Assembly: GCA_964304625.1 (NCBI GenBank) | Contig: OZ199839.1 | Coordinates: forward strand, 5,642,001 to 5,706,000 | DNA length: 64,000 bases | Direction of reading: 5' to 3' | Source: Kudoa neothunni | Taxonomy: Eukaryota > Cnidaria | Shown: in pieces, positions 23,825-35,845 of the stretch | Numbering within the stretch: position 1 is the stretch's first letter | Layout: each line of letters begins with the position of its first letter | Program-made: the position numbers and the translations under genes | The notes under the pieces: model-generated | The model's input: the letters and a program-made list of their open reading frames with translations, nothing else | Databases searched by the model: none | What the model was told of the DNA's origin: nothing

Positions 23825-24189
23825 TTTTATGTTTTAACACACAAATTTGGATTTAATGTTATTTCATACAAAGTCTAATTAATGCATGTCACAAGTATAA
23901 ACTTATATAATAAAAATTAATTTTTTGTTTCTAACACTTAATTATCAAATCATTTGACATAAAATAAGTAAACTGGTTTATATTACTTTGTTTTCTATAG
24001 CAGGTTCTAAAATAATTAATTCTCCCCTCAATGTATAATAGGAGTTATTGCGTCTTATGATGTATTTTGGCACTTGCGTATGGTCCCTTAAATATGTGGA
24101 GGTTAGGGGCCATTTGCAAAATCTTGGTGAATATTTTTAAATAGTAAAAAGACGTCGAGATTTAAAAAAGTTGTATCCCATTATTAATC

Positions 24190-24345
24190 AGATCAGATCA
24201 GATCAAATCAAATCAAATCAGATCAAATCAAATCAAATCAAATCAAATCAAATCAGATCAGATCAAATCAAATCAAATCAGATCAGATCAAATCAAATCA
24301 AATCAGATCAGATCAAATCAAATCAAATCAAATCATATCAGATTG
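24190..24345. repeat. ATCAA/ATCAG pentanucleotide array
   Basis: About 155 bp of tandem five-base units (ATCAA with ATCAG variants), ending in GATTGGATTGGATTGG. The open frame across it is a repeat artefact. Confidence 0.95.
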
Positions 24346-25549
24346 GATTGGATTGGAATATAAAACGTTTAATAATCGGTCGAAATAATTCAAATAGATG
24401 GATAATTGTATATTTTCCTGATATTCTGAAATAACAAAAAGTACGGTAATCCAATAATATATTCAATTAGAATAGAAATATGATAACTTTTTGACCTCTT
24501 AAGTATGTTTATCTATAATAATCTTTATTATCAATGTCAGATTAATAGTTTATTTTATATAATGAATGTTTTGACAACTTTTAATCATTGAAACAGTAAG
24601 TAACCAATTTCATGCAATTTTTAAAAACCTATTTAGTTAGAATACTGATTTGTCATTGTTTATATAATATGTTTCTTACAATATTTCAATCAAAATTTTT
24701 ATAATAATTATTTTAAAAAGTTACGAAATAATGTAACTAAAAGTCACGTGATTGGGCAATTTCACCCACTCTTGGGGGTACATCTTGTTTATTATTTAGT
24801 AAAATCATATATTTAATGCCAAAAAACTCCTAAATTATATTTATTGTCGAAAAGTACAATATTACTTATCATTATGAAAGTCTCCTATCGAATGACCCAA
24901 AAACTGCCATTATATCACGTTTTGAAATATCTTTTATCACGACTCCTAATGACTTCCTAGAGATGATAAATAAAATAACCAAAACCTACAAATGTTTTTA
25001 GAATCTAATAATAGCAATTATTTGCATGCAGGACAATTTAATTCTGTTGGTGGCGATGTATATGAGTGGACGTGAAGCTTTTTGATTGTAGTAAATGTCG
25101 TCATAAAAATCATCAAGATAGATCAATTAGCCAATGCAAAATTTTTATCTTCATGTGCAATCGGTTGGGGGTTTCGTTGTTTTTGAAAAAGGTCTAACAT
25201 TCAAAAATCAAATTTTATTAGCTGATCCGATGATGCTACCATACCCACTTCAGCTTCAGAGTAGACCAATCAAATCAGAACATTTTTTAAAAGATATTCT
25301 GAAATTTTTATTTGCAATGTAGACGAAACCGCCTTATTCTACTGATACAAAGGAGGAGAGTATTTCATAGATTGTCGAAAAATATTTTTGTGCTGTTAAC
25401 ACGTTTCTCGAGTTTTAATTATCTTTTACAAATTAATATATAATTAACTGGCTTTTTTAAACACAACTTAATCAATATTAAATTTCATTTTTTTTGAATT
25501 AATAGCGCAAGCGAATACGTGAAATTTTGCTTCGTATTATATTATTTTT
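24346..25549. other. Intergenic, nothing recognised
   Basis: AT-rich sequence. A 62-codon open frame at 25134-25322 has no family resemblance. Confidence 0.4.
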
Positions 25550-25785
25550 TTTCCTTCTAAGTAGCTGAAAAATTTACACCCTCCAAATAAAAATGGGGTA
25601 TAAATTTACCCCTCGTTTTTATTTGATAAAATTGTCGCAAATATAAGTCAGCACCGACTGACCAAATATGAGAAAAATTCATCGAGCAAATTTCGAATAA
25701 ATTGTCAATTATTAAAGGTATATTCCGCGTGCGCATATATTTACGTTGTTATGTTTCTTTGGAGTATGATTGTATTTACAGGTTT
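25550..25785 (+). repeat. Dispersed repeat, third copy
   Basis: It starts CCTTCTAAGTAGCTGAAAA and shares the blocks seen at 5216-5400, with GCGTGCGCAT in place of the GCGCATGCGC core. It has an extra internal segment (ACACCCTCCAAATAAAAATG) that resembles the subterminal part of the nearby piggyBac. It directly abuts a Helitron 3' terminus at 25787. Confidence 0.6.
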
Positions 25786-25863
25786 ATTAGCGCAAACTGC
25801 CCAGCGTTGTTTGAGAGTGATAAGCATTGGTAACTTCTTAATAATATTCAAAAAAGATATTAA

Positions 25864-28359
25864 TCTTCTAAGTAACATGGGGTGAAAAATGACCCCAGAA
25901 GAAATTACACTTCAGCTTTCTCTAAAAACCAGGAAGCTTTCAATAATAAGATTTCAGATATGTTTGCATAACTCAAATACCTATTAAAAAAAAATTTTTG
26001 AAAAAATTATAAATCAACATGACGAGGATATGAAAAAACACACCCTCCGCTCCGAGTAACAAATTAACAAATGGGGTGAAAAAAATACCCCAGATTTTTA
26101 TTTGTTATTTTCAATACTATATAATTCAGTAATTCCAAAAATAAAGGAAGACTTAAATTTAAGAGTAGCTTCATGTCGAAAAATGACAAATACTTAAAAC
26201 CAGTCTTAGCGCGGAACCTTGTTTTAGTGGCGATGGAGTATTTTTTAGCAAGTAGCGATGATAGCATCGATGAATCTAACCTCGATACATTGGATTTGGT
26301 ATATACAAGGGGGTCTGATAGTGAAGACGTTGAAGATGAATCCATGATTTGCGAATATGCTGATTCCCTCGCTGATAAAAATAATAATTTGTGGAGCGTC
26401 GTGAAACCGAGAAAGGCAAAAGATGCAGCGGAAAACATGATAAATTTTAAACAAGGTGTGACTCCGTACGCCACTCAAAGAATTTCTAATATCGCTGGAT
26501 GTTTTCAACATTTTTTCCCCTTGGAAATAATGAACAAAATCATCGAATTTACCAACCAATATGGAAATACTCATTATGGGAATAAATGGGAAAACGTTGA
26601 CGTTGCTGAACTAAATGGCTTTATTGGATGTATCTTATATATGGCTATCCATAAAGATCGACAAGAACCATTAGTTGATTTGTTTAGTTCTACTGAAGGC
26701 AGGCAAATATACAAGGATTTATTTTCTCTGCGAAGATTTAGGCAATTAACCAGAGCGATCCATTTTGATGACACAAACACAAGAGAGCAGAGAAAATTAC
26801 TGGATAAATTTTGCCCCCATGGGAGAGATCTGGGATATCTGGGTAAATATTGCGAGAAAAAGTTATAATCCAGGGTTTGATGTGTGTCTTGATGAACAGT
26901 TGGTATCCTTTAGGGGTAACTGCTCCTTCAGGCAATATATAAAGAATAAACCTGCGAAATACGGGTTAAAATTTTTTTACTGGTAGATCCACAAACTTCG
27001 TATGTATTAAATATGGATGCATATATTGGTAAAAAATGATCGACTGATGCCAAAGTTCATGATGTTGGTAAGAGTATTGCTCTCAAATTAACTGAAAATC
27101 TAATTGGTTCAGGATGCAATTTGGTTTGCGATAATTATTTTACATCAATTCCTTTGGTTGATGAATTGATCAAAAGGAGAATTACCATAATTGGTACAAT
27201 TCGTAAAAACAAACGAGATATACCACCATTCCTACTCCCTAATGGAAGAACCCCCGGTGAATGAATCAAAATTTGCTTTCAATGGAAAGAAAATGTTGGT
27301 ATCGTTCACTCCAAAGAAAAATAAGAACGTCCTCCTATTGTGTTCATTTAACCATAACACAAAAATTTCTAGAATATTTCCTCATAAGCCAGATGTTATC
27401 CTACAGTATAATGCTGCTAAAGGAGGCGTTGACACCGTGGACCGTATGTTGGCGTCGGTTTCAGTGAGACGATTCACCAGAAGATGGCCGTTAGTTGTGT
27501 TTTACAACATGATTGATATCTCACTTGTAAATGCGTTTGTAGTTTACAATGAGATATTTAACGAATCAAATATTAAAAGAAGAGACTTATTGAAAAAAGT
27601 CGCTTTTGAATTATCGGAACCATTAAACATTAGGAAGAACAAAATTCCACAGTTAATTGAGCGTATAGGTTCCATAAATCCTCGACATTCCGTTGGAAAA
27701 TATTGCAAAAAAAGATGTATCTGGTGTCGTCGAGACAAAGATAAAAAAAACGACCATCACATGTGATCTATGTAAGCGTCCATGTTACAAAGAACATGCA
27801 ACTTATTCTTGCAGAGATTGTTCTTTATAGTTATTTATAACATGAATTTTAATTAGTTTGTTCACAAGATTATATGTTAGTTTATTACAGTTGGTCAATT
27901 ATTTTCTATATATCAGATAATTTTTAAACTTAACTTATTGACTCCTAAACAATAGCATTAAAATAGAAATTATTGAATGAAATGAACGCCTGTGTAGTTT
28001 GCTGAATCACGTTTAGATTGCCAATTTTACATTATGAAAATAGAAAAATTTATTTTTGTTGCAATAAATCATTTATAGTTTATGAATTTTTTATATTTTA
28101 TAAGGATTTTAGGAGAATTCTACAAACAGTCATTTTAAATTTCGGCAATTGCGTGTTATATAGACAATATGCACGTATGCACATGCGCGGGAAAATTTAA
28201 AACGTGGAAATAATATGGAAAACCTACAAATTTTACAATTTTATTTCACATTTTTAGTTAGTAAATAATCTAAGAATGTGAAATATGCAAAAAACGTTTG
28301 GGGTCTTTTTTCACCCCATTGTTACTCGGAAGGTGCCCAATTTTGTGTTACTTAGAAGG
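25864..28359 (+). mobile_element. piggyBac element with TTAA target duplication
   Basis: TTAA flanks both ends (25860-25863 and 28360-28363). The terminal inverted repeats are TCTTCTAAGTAACA on the left and the complement of CCTTCTAAGTAACA on the right, 13 of 14 matching. Subterminal repeats of the form TGGGGTGAAAAA...CCCC occur near both ends. It is 2496 bp long and carries a transposase gene. It lies inside a Helitron copy. Confidence 0.92.
26173..27830 (+). pseudogene. piggyBac transposase (frame broken)
   Basis: The DDD transposase of the element. It begins MSKNDKYLKP with an acidic N-terminal region (GSDSEDVEDES). The core blocks follow: ELNGFIGCILYM, LRRFRQLTRAIHFDD, CLDEQLVSFRG (first Asp), LVCDNYFTSIPL (second Asp) and AAKGGVDTVDRM (third Asp). 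The tail is cysteine-rich with CIWC and CDLCKRPC, and ends SCRDCSL. All three catalytic aspartates can be seen, but the reading frame changes near 26810, 27185 and 27750, and there is a stop near 27040. At least some of these could be introns or sequencing errors. It is probably inactive. Confidence 0.85.
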
Positions 28360-29399
28360 TTAATATTTCAAATTAACCTAAAAATTCAATCAGATTAAAA
28401 AAATTTTTTAAGCGTTATATTTTAACGACGGTGAATATGAAATTTAAATTATAATCATTTCTGTGAAAGAATGTACCAATACTGGTGTTCGTTTAAAAAT
28501 TTCGGGCCTCGACACCAAAACCAAATAATTTAACGTCCCTGTCATTTTTTCTACATTCCTGAATTATTTAAATTGCCCTAAAACGTTGTCTAAATGTTAT
28601 TTTTTGGCCGGGGATTTTTCAAAGCCGATTCTGACCCGACTCGAAAAGTTTTTGTCATGCTTTTCTGGGGAGATAAAAAAAGATACAGAGATAGAAGAAA
28701 ATAATCGAAAATAAATTCTTATCATTTAAATAAACTTTAGTGCGCGTTTTCCAATAAACAGCTACAAGTCGCGTCAACTTCAACAGTTTAAATAATTGGG
28801 GGAATAAAAGCACAACCATCTGCATTGAATTTAATCACGAAAAATTAAACTGAGCGGACGATTTCAATGAAATCTACGGACACAGTATTTCCATTGTAAT
28901 GTTTCAATCTATCATATGATCGCATACACTTTCAAATCGCCATTAATAATGTAAATACAGACTTTTTATCATATCTAAAACTATTGATGGAGCTTTTAAA
29001 ATATAGTTATCAAGTCAAATATGTTAAAACTCCACAAGTAAGGAGTGTATTTGCACAAACACTAACATTACATAAAAAGTCAGATGATATCGTTTATTTA
29101 AATTTGATAAAGTAAATAAAGGAGAAAATTAACTTCAACCGACCGCCAGCAGGTAATAAGCAGGTGTTAATCATATCGTTGAACTCAAATAACCGGATAA
29201 ACAAACTTTGAATCGACAAAATCAACATTTTCTAAACACTTTCGGGAGCATTTGGAAATTTAAAAATGATTTATAGTTTTTTTTATTAAAATATCGGTCT
29301 CAATTTTTTTCTGAAAAAACTATTCAAATATTAAACCAGCCATTTCAGATTCGGTTTATATTGTCAAGCATTAAAAAATTTTAATTAGAAAGCTTCTTC

Positions 29400-30232
29400 T
29401 AACTTTTACTTATTACTTTAATGCTTCTTGGTTCGATATAATAACTTTATCAATATAATCAGAGTCGTCATCAACCCTGTCAAAATCAGGAAAATCTGAT
29501 GTTGTCACATTAACAGAGGTGTTGATTGTGTTGCTTTCAAGAGGTTCTTCAATAGGATTTATTAATTCTAGTGATTTCTCCTCTTCAGTCAGCTCAATTA
29601 TGTCATGTTTAAATTTATCATCGGAATCATTATTTAGTGGATTTTAAGATAGAACAAATGCTTTCCCAAAGCAGTTAACTATGATCTAATTTTTAATATA
29701 TATTCATAATTTGATTGTGAAATGAATAACAGCTAAAATATTAGTTACAATTTAACCACCATCTTGAAATTCGATCTGATATATGAATGACGTCATTAGA
29801 TTTCTTTTGTGCATCATTTTAAAACTTCAACATTTCCATGATCCAGTGGCTGAAGCACACTGGTAGTGTTCGAAGAAAGGTAGCAGTGTTACACTAGACA
29901 AATATTTTTGGTGAGAAAAGAAATAGTCTAGAAATACTAAAATTTGTTCACTTAGAAATAAAGAGTTTCCTATTCTATTTTTCAATACGAGAAACAAAAA
30001 TGTAAATGATCATTCAGACCTTTTTATTATCGTGCCATTTTATTAGAAAATTTATCCATTTCTTGGGCTTAGCATCTTTATTATATGACACGAACTTGTA
30101 AAACTTTGTAATTTCGATTTTCGTGGTGTAAAATGGTTTTGTTTTGCCAAAGTTGATGCTCCATTCATTATTTTTTGCAAAGTTCAGATTAAGCGCTGCC
30201 CTCGAGCCATTTTTTTCGTTAAAACCATACAA
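29400..30232 (-). CDS. Hypothetical coding fragments, minus strand
   Basis: An open frame at 30014-30232 (MYGFNEKNGSRAALNL...) ends near a possible donor after KWHDNKK. A second open block at about 29435-29640 encodes an acidic tail (TEEEKSLELINPIEEPLES and DDDSDYIDKV). No clean acceptor links them and neither matches a family I know. They may be parts of an unknown gene or of a decayed transposase N-terminus. Confidence 0.25.
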
Positions 30233-30239
30233 TAAGTTG

Positions 30240-31660
30240 TCAACTCTAACATTTTGTTGAAAACAAATTATTTATTGACAAATGATCTATTTTTTATTGA
30301 ATTCCATATTTAAATTTTAATTAAAACCAAATAAGTAGTAAACAAGTCAATTTTTAAAAATTGCGTACGACCAATACATTACTGTAGTAAAGTTCAACCT
30401 ATTATTGTTGTTATTATCGTGTATTAATATATATATATATATATATATATTCATGACAATTTAAATTATGAAGACTTCGAAAGATTTAAAATTGACTAAG
30501 ACATTCTTGCTGGAGTACGGCAGGTTCCTCACTTATGACTAGACGAGGCGTAATTTTTTCGGCGCAATACGGGAAAGGTTAACCCGCTAATGCAGGGATT
30601 CTTAACCGTTTGTTCAAATTTAACCCCTTAACTTAAAAAAAATTCATATTTACCTTAAGGTTTTATATTAGTTTAGCTATAGAAACGGCCGTTTGAGGGG
30701 TAAATTCTGGTCCTGAAAAGCATGTACGCTCTCATAATGAAAATTTTTAATCCCATCAACTCTTACTCACAACTTTTGTACAGATTTTATTTTTTAGATT
30801 TTGTTAAATAAAGTTATTTGTATCCCAATCCTTCATTCTTAGGGTTTATAAATACTTAAAAATAGTCAAAACTAATGACACATGAATATTATTTATGACA
30901 CAGATTGTAACTTTAAGTATTATTATTATTATTCGGCTACACCACAAAATAAATGACCATAAAAGAAAAGGACTGTATATAGTTTTATAGATATTTTAAG
31001 AATATCTGCCAACTTATTATTGAGATTAATAACCCTGAATAATATAATTCCTTAGAAATCCGGAAGTACGCCACAAACCCATAATTCGAAAATTCTCCAT
31101 ATCTAATTTTGAAGTTATTTAATTTACTCCTTGTCATTTAAATTTTACCACCGGTTGAAAACCCCTGTTCTAATGAATTTGGGGAAGAAGACTATCCCAA
31201 TGAAACTTTGTTTATTGAATAATTCATTCCTCATAATTTAAAAATTTCCAATGTTACCTGTGTTCCTTAGAAATAATGTTATTTACAAAATAAAATAAAT
31301 ATTTTTAACTATTGTATTGACAGAAATAGACATTTTCTACTTTCCGGTGAACTTTGGGGAAGAAAAATACCCTAAATTTTTATTTGCGAAAATTAATGAA
31401 AAAATAATATTTAGCATAAATGATGATTTATAGGATTTTATATTGTTTAGATTCTACGATATAACGCTTACAAACCGTAAATAGATCACATGATTATGTG
31501 TAACAGCGAATTTTTGGTGATGACATTCTTGGAGGAAGTTCTTGAAACGATGACGAAATTATTAATGTCCTATTAATGAAGAGAAAAGTGGCAACCAAAA
31601 ATTTTAAACCACCTTCAATCCATATTCCAAGAAAATGGAATAAAAACCAACGTAATGTGC
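30240..31660. other. Intergenic, nothing recognised
   Basis: AT-rich sequence with a (TA)n run at about 30427-30452 and an ATT run near 30922. No coding signal seen. Confidence 0.5.
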
Positions 31661-31677
31661 GAAATCCTTTATATATA

Positions 31678-32969
31678 CAGTATTTCAAGACCTAAATGCA
31701 ACTTGTCTATATCAAAATGCAACTTTTTTAAAATGAAACATATTTCTAATTTTCAATAATGTCCAAGTTTAAACAGTGCTGGGATGTAATTTCATCTGGC
31801 CCTTCCATAATGGCAATAAATAGTTCTTCTTGGCTGGAAGGATTTTTATTGCGTACAATAGACTTTAACTGATGAAAAAATTCCTCAATTGGGTTCAAGA
31901 AAGCACTGTAGGGTGGTAGGATGAGGAGTCTGTGACCATTAATTTCAATCTTTCGCATAATTATGTCAGTTTTGTGGAACGCCACGTTGTCCATTATCAA
32001 GAGAGCATTGTCAACTTTGTTTATTTGAAGATCATGAAATATTTTATCGAGAAATAAAGAAAATATTTCCTGGTTTACCGAACCGTTCTCTAGGTGAAAT
32101 GTCCATACCTTTTCTGATGATATGGCGGCAATTAGTGTAACATTTTTTGAACGGATAAATTTAACTTTAAGGTTTGCTCTAGCTCCTACGGGTGACCTGC
32201 CAAAAGACCTTCTCATGGATAGAGAAAACCCAGATTCGTCAATGTAAATGATAGTTGGATGATTAGGTCTACATTGAAGATATTCCATAACATAACTATA
32301 AAGTTTTAATTTATTTTTTATTAAAATTAAGCTAATTTTTTTCTTTTTAATATAACATCAGGTGAATTTCTAGCGATTGGAACAAGTGATATTCTTTTTA
32401 AAGAATAGTGGAAATGATTTAGGCAGTTGCTAACTGTTTGCTTAGTAACTTGAATATTATGTATTTCTTTGAGTTTTTTGGCAATCATCATTTACTAAAT
32501 TTATAATGAATCCTTTGTGCACATCGGACAATTTCGATCGTCGATCACAGCCTTTTTTATTGACCGGGCAAACACTTTCCTGATGTCGTCTTAAAATTCG
32601 TCCAATCGTTGATTTGTGAACACCCATGGATTCAGCTATGTACTCATTTGTATATTTCTACAGAATTTTACAAGAAATCAAACGAAAACCAATTACTTTT
32701 GTTAAATTTACAACCCTATTTCGCATGTCCATAGGTAATGTCACATATTTCCGTTTATTTGGGCTATTTTGATTATAATTTGATGAGGGTGTGTTTTGAT
32801 CGGACATCTATCTTAACACGTGTTCAAACCAGGTTTTGATACAAAAATGTTTTTTTAATTTAAAAAAATCCAATAAAAAATTAATTTCATATTAAAAGAT
32901 TGGTTGCATTTTGATCTACACGAGTTGCGCTTTGATACAGACAAGTCGCATTTAGGTCTTGAAATACTG
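31678..32969 (-). mobile_element. Tc1/IS630-type DNA transposon
   Basis: 1292 bp flanked by TA duplications (31676-31677 and 32970-32971). The inverted ends begin CAGTATTTCAAGACCTAAAT on the left, and the right end is the exact complement over that stretch. Subterminal TTGCATTTTGAT or TTTGATACAG motifs recur. It encodes a DD34E transposase on the minus strand and sits a dozen bases inside the 5' end of a Helitron. Confidence 0.93.
31746..32807 (-). pseudogene. Tc1/IS630-type DD34E transposase
   Basis: The ATG at 32807 opens MSDQNTPSSNY, then a helix-turn-helix block (EYIAESMGVHKSTIGRILRR). An in-frame stop lies before that block but falls inside a 39-nt GT-AG segment that could be an intron. 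A frame change follows near 32490 (IAKKLKEIHN, then VTKQTVSNCLNHF). The catalytic half is open from 32288 to 31746: IIYIDESGFS (Asp 1), LLIMDNVAFH (Asp 2) and AFLNPIEEFF (Glu). I count 34 residues between the second Asp and the Glu. The family normally has about 340 residues. It is probably inactive unless the breaks are introns. Confidence 0.85.
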
Positions 32970-34174
32970 TATAAAGGAGGACTGTCGGTATGTTTGTGTG
33001 TGTCAGTGTGTGCCCCTAAGTACGCAAGTGCGGATAATTTTTTCCTTATAGAGAGTCATATATAAAATTTTTATAAATTTTTGATATTTAGAAAAGTCGT
33101 TTAATTGTTTTCGGACTACTAAAGTTTCCAAAAGGTATTTATGAAATAGTGATTTTGTCGATTTAAAGTTTGTTTATCGGATGACATGAGTTCAACTATA
33201 GGGTTAGCGCTTGCTTATGTCATGGTGGTGGCCGGTTGAAGTTAACTATCTCCCTTATATACTCTATCATATGTTAATTGAACGATGTCGTCTGTCTTTA
33301 CGTATAAGATTTGTGCGTTTATTTTGTTGTTTGCTCAAAAAATTCTTTATATCGGGAGTTTTAATGTAATTGACTTGATAAACACATTTTGAAGGCTCTA
33401 TTAGTGGATTTAGATACGAAAAAATGTCAATATTTGCATTATTATTTAGTTGGTTATGCGTGTTATAATCAGATAGGTTGAAGCGCTATAACGCAAGTAC
33501 CGTGTCCGTAGATTTCATTGAAACCGTCCGTTATGTTGAACTCTCAGTGATTCAATTCATTGCAGATGGTTACTTCATCTGATTATTTAAATTATTTGTT
33601 AGAAAAGGCGCATTAAAGTTTTTGCGAGCCAAAGGATATTAATTTTAGTAATATCATTTAATTTTCATACATTCTCTTCTATCTCTATTACTTTCTCCAT
33701 TTTTTTATCTCTTAAAGAGTTAGTGGTACACACAGTTATCGAGCCAGGCCAGAATTCGACATTTAAAAATCCTCCGGCCAAAAAATAGCGTTTTAGATAA
33801 CACTTTAACGGGATTTAAATAATTCGGGAATGAAAAAAATGCGATGCTGACCTTAACTTATTTAGCGTTGGTGCCGAGCCACGGAATTTGAAATGAACAT
33901 AATTTAAACTTCATAATCCAAATTGTTAAAGTATATTGCTTACAAATTTTTGGTTATTTGCATCTATGGATTAATTTTAGACTTAAATATATTTTTCGAA
34001 TATTGTTAAGAAACGTGTCTATGCGAAATCTTCCCCAAGCAACGCTGGGCAGTTCCCGTTAGTTTAATATAAATTGCTATAGTTTGGAGTATTTATATAT
34101 ATATATATATATACATATATTTGGAAGTTTGATAATTAATTTAAAAAAGTGCTTTAGGGATTTTTGTTGTGTGT

Positions 34175-35736
34175 TCTATATAAAGTTCTTACGTCTATGA
34201 GTGTGTGTTTGCAGCGACACGAGCACGCGATGATAAATTTATTTTAAATACAGCTTTTAATATGCATCTGAATATATGATATCATTCAAAAATCGTTAAT
34301 TCACTTAAAACTACTAATATTATAAATGTCGTTATCAGACAACGAATTTTCTGATTGTCTACTCAAACAAGAGATTAAAATGTACCTGCGAAATGTTGGT
34401 GTTTGTTTACTTCAGAGTGATAGTAACTTAGAATGAATTTTTACTCACTATATAAAAAGAGATTCTGTTAATAATGATATAAAATATTCTAAAAATGTTA
34501 TGTATGTCGTTGGAAATAATTTTAAGGCAGATAACGCCACTACCGCGATATTTACGAGAGTCGCAACATTTCTCTTAAAATTTGGATGAAATAAAAAATT
34601 TTCAAAATCTAATGACACATTTTAAATGCTAAAGATTATGATCATTTTAAATAAAACATAATTTGAGATTATAAATTGTTACCATCGAGAAATAATTTGG
34701 GATTCTATACGCATTCTAAAAACGTTATAAGATGTGTGTAAAGTTTTAAAATAATTAAATTTGTGTTATTACTTTTTGAGTTAAAATTATACTTTATCAG
34801 AATGCTTGAAATGTGAAAATTTCTTGTGAAACAACTTGCATAATTACTCAAATAATTGTCTATATTTGATTAAATCATTTTTAAAGTAAAATTTAACCTC
34901 TTACAAATCTAATTATTCTTTACTCCAAGACTTTACCGTTAATATTCAAATAAATATTAGATTTTCTCTAGGCTAAAAATAATTCAATCTGATATAAAAT
35001 TTTCATAAAAATATTTGGTAGCTCATGATAGGTATTTTCAAAATTCTTATTTATGATTTCTGTTGCACGTAATACTGCCTACTTACGTCACGTGATACTC
35101 GACTTCATTAGAAATTATTGATTTATTCTATTTAATGGATATTTTTACTAAGTTTCCCTTAATCTGAGAATAATTAAATAAACAAAGTATTCTCAGACAA
35201 TCCAATATCACTTTCGAATTTAAAAAGAAAAATTTGTTCAAGAGAAATAATTGACATTAAAACATTCCTGTAATTTTTCAAACCAATAACACTTTTTCGT
35301 TTTAGATTCAATAACATTAAAATTGCGAATGTATCACTTTCCGCCAACATATTTTTAAAACCTGATTAACACTTTTCGTAAAACTATATTATGGCAGTAA
35401 TAAGAAATATTTTTATTTTTGGCGCATCCTATTTTGATTTTTTTTCTTATCGTGCGTAGACTAATCGTCAGTTAGATTTGTCGAAAGATTAAATTTTTTT
35501 TATTTATGGTCAGTAGTTTGTAAAATATAGTTAAAAATATCCATTCGATTTCTCTTAATACCTCTATTTTTATTTGAATGTAAAGTGCATGCATCTTTAT
35601 GTTTTTCTAAATCATTACAATTCAAAAATAATAAAAAACTTTAAAATTCATAAACTAAGATAGAAAATCATAATGAAAACTATAAGTCTAAATTATCCGT
35701 CACACGCTATCAGGCATACCTGGGAATTCGCGCTAA
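34175..35736 (+). mobile_element. Diverged copy of the Helitron-like repeat
   Basis: It aligns along its length with 165-1880. Shared blocks include TCGTTATCAGA, GAATTTTTACTCAC and TCTATACGCATTCTAAAAA. It begins TCTATATAAAG and ends AATTCGCGCTAA before T at 35736. The 3' end is a good Helitron match. The base before the 5' TC is T, not the expected A. Confidence 0.6.
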
Positions 35737-35845
35737 TGTATGTAATAAATCAAAATAAATTACATCAAATAACTAAAAAATAATTGATTAAATATATGAT
35801 AATTTTTAATAATAATATGGATTATCCATATTTTATGGAGTTGGA

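Larger units (their letters stand above)
25787..29280 (-). mobile_element. Helitron family B copy split by a piggyBac (copy B)
   Basis: Read on the minus strand, the element ends at 25787 with GGGCAGTTTGCGCTAA followed by T, a good Helitron 3' end. Its body resumes at 28364 beyond the piggyBac at 25864-28359 and runs to about 29280, matching the copy at 31665-34062. The 5' terminus is not found; similarity stops before the TCCTTTATA start. Non-coding, so non-autonomous. Confidence 0.7.
31665..34062 (+). mobile_element. Helitron family B copy with both ends (copy C)
   Basis: The 5' end TCCTTTATATATA begins at 31665 after A. The body resumes at 32972 (AAAGGAGGACTGTCGG) after a Tc1-type insertion. 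The 3' end is CAACGCTGGGCAG then TTCCCGTTAG at 34062, followed by T. Removing the insert leaves about 1.1 kb. There is no coding sequence. The final TTAG departs by one base from CTRR, whereas copy B ends in a canonical CTAA. Confidence 0.8.

Noticed and set aside
24171-24434. 87-codon open frame rich in Gln, Ile, Lys and Ser
   Set aside because: It spans the ATCAA pentanucleotide array; the frame is a repeat artefact.
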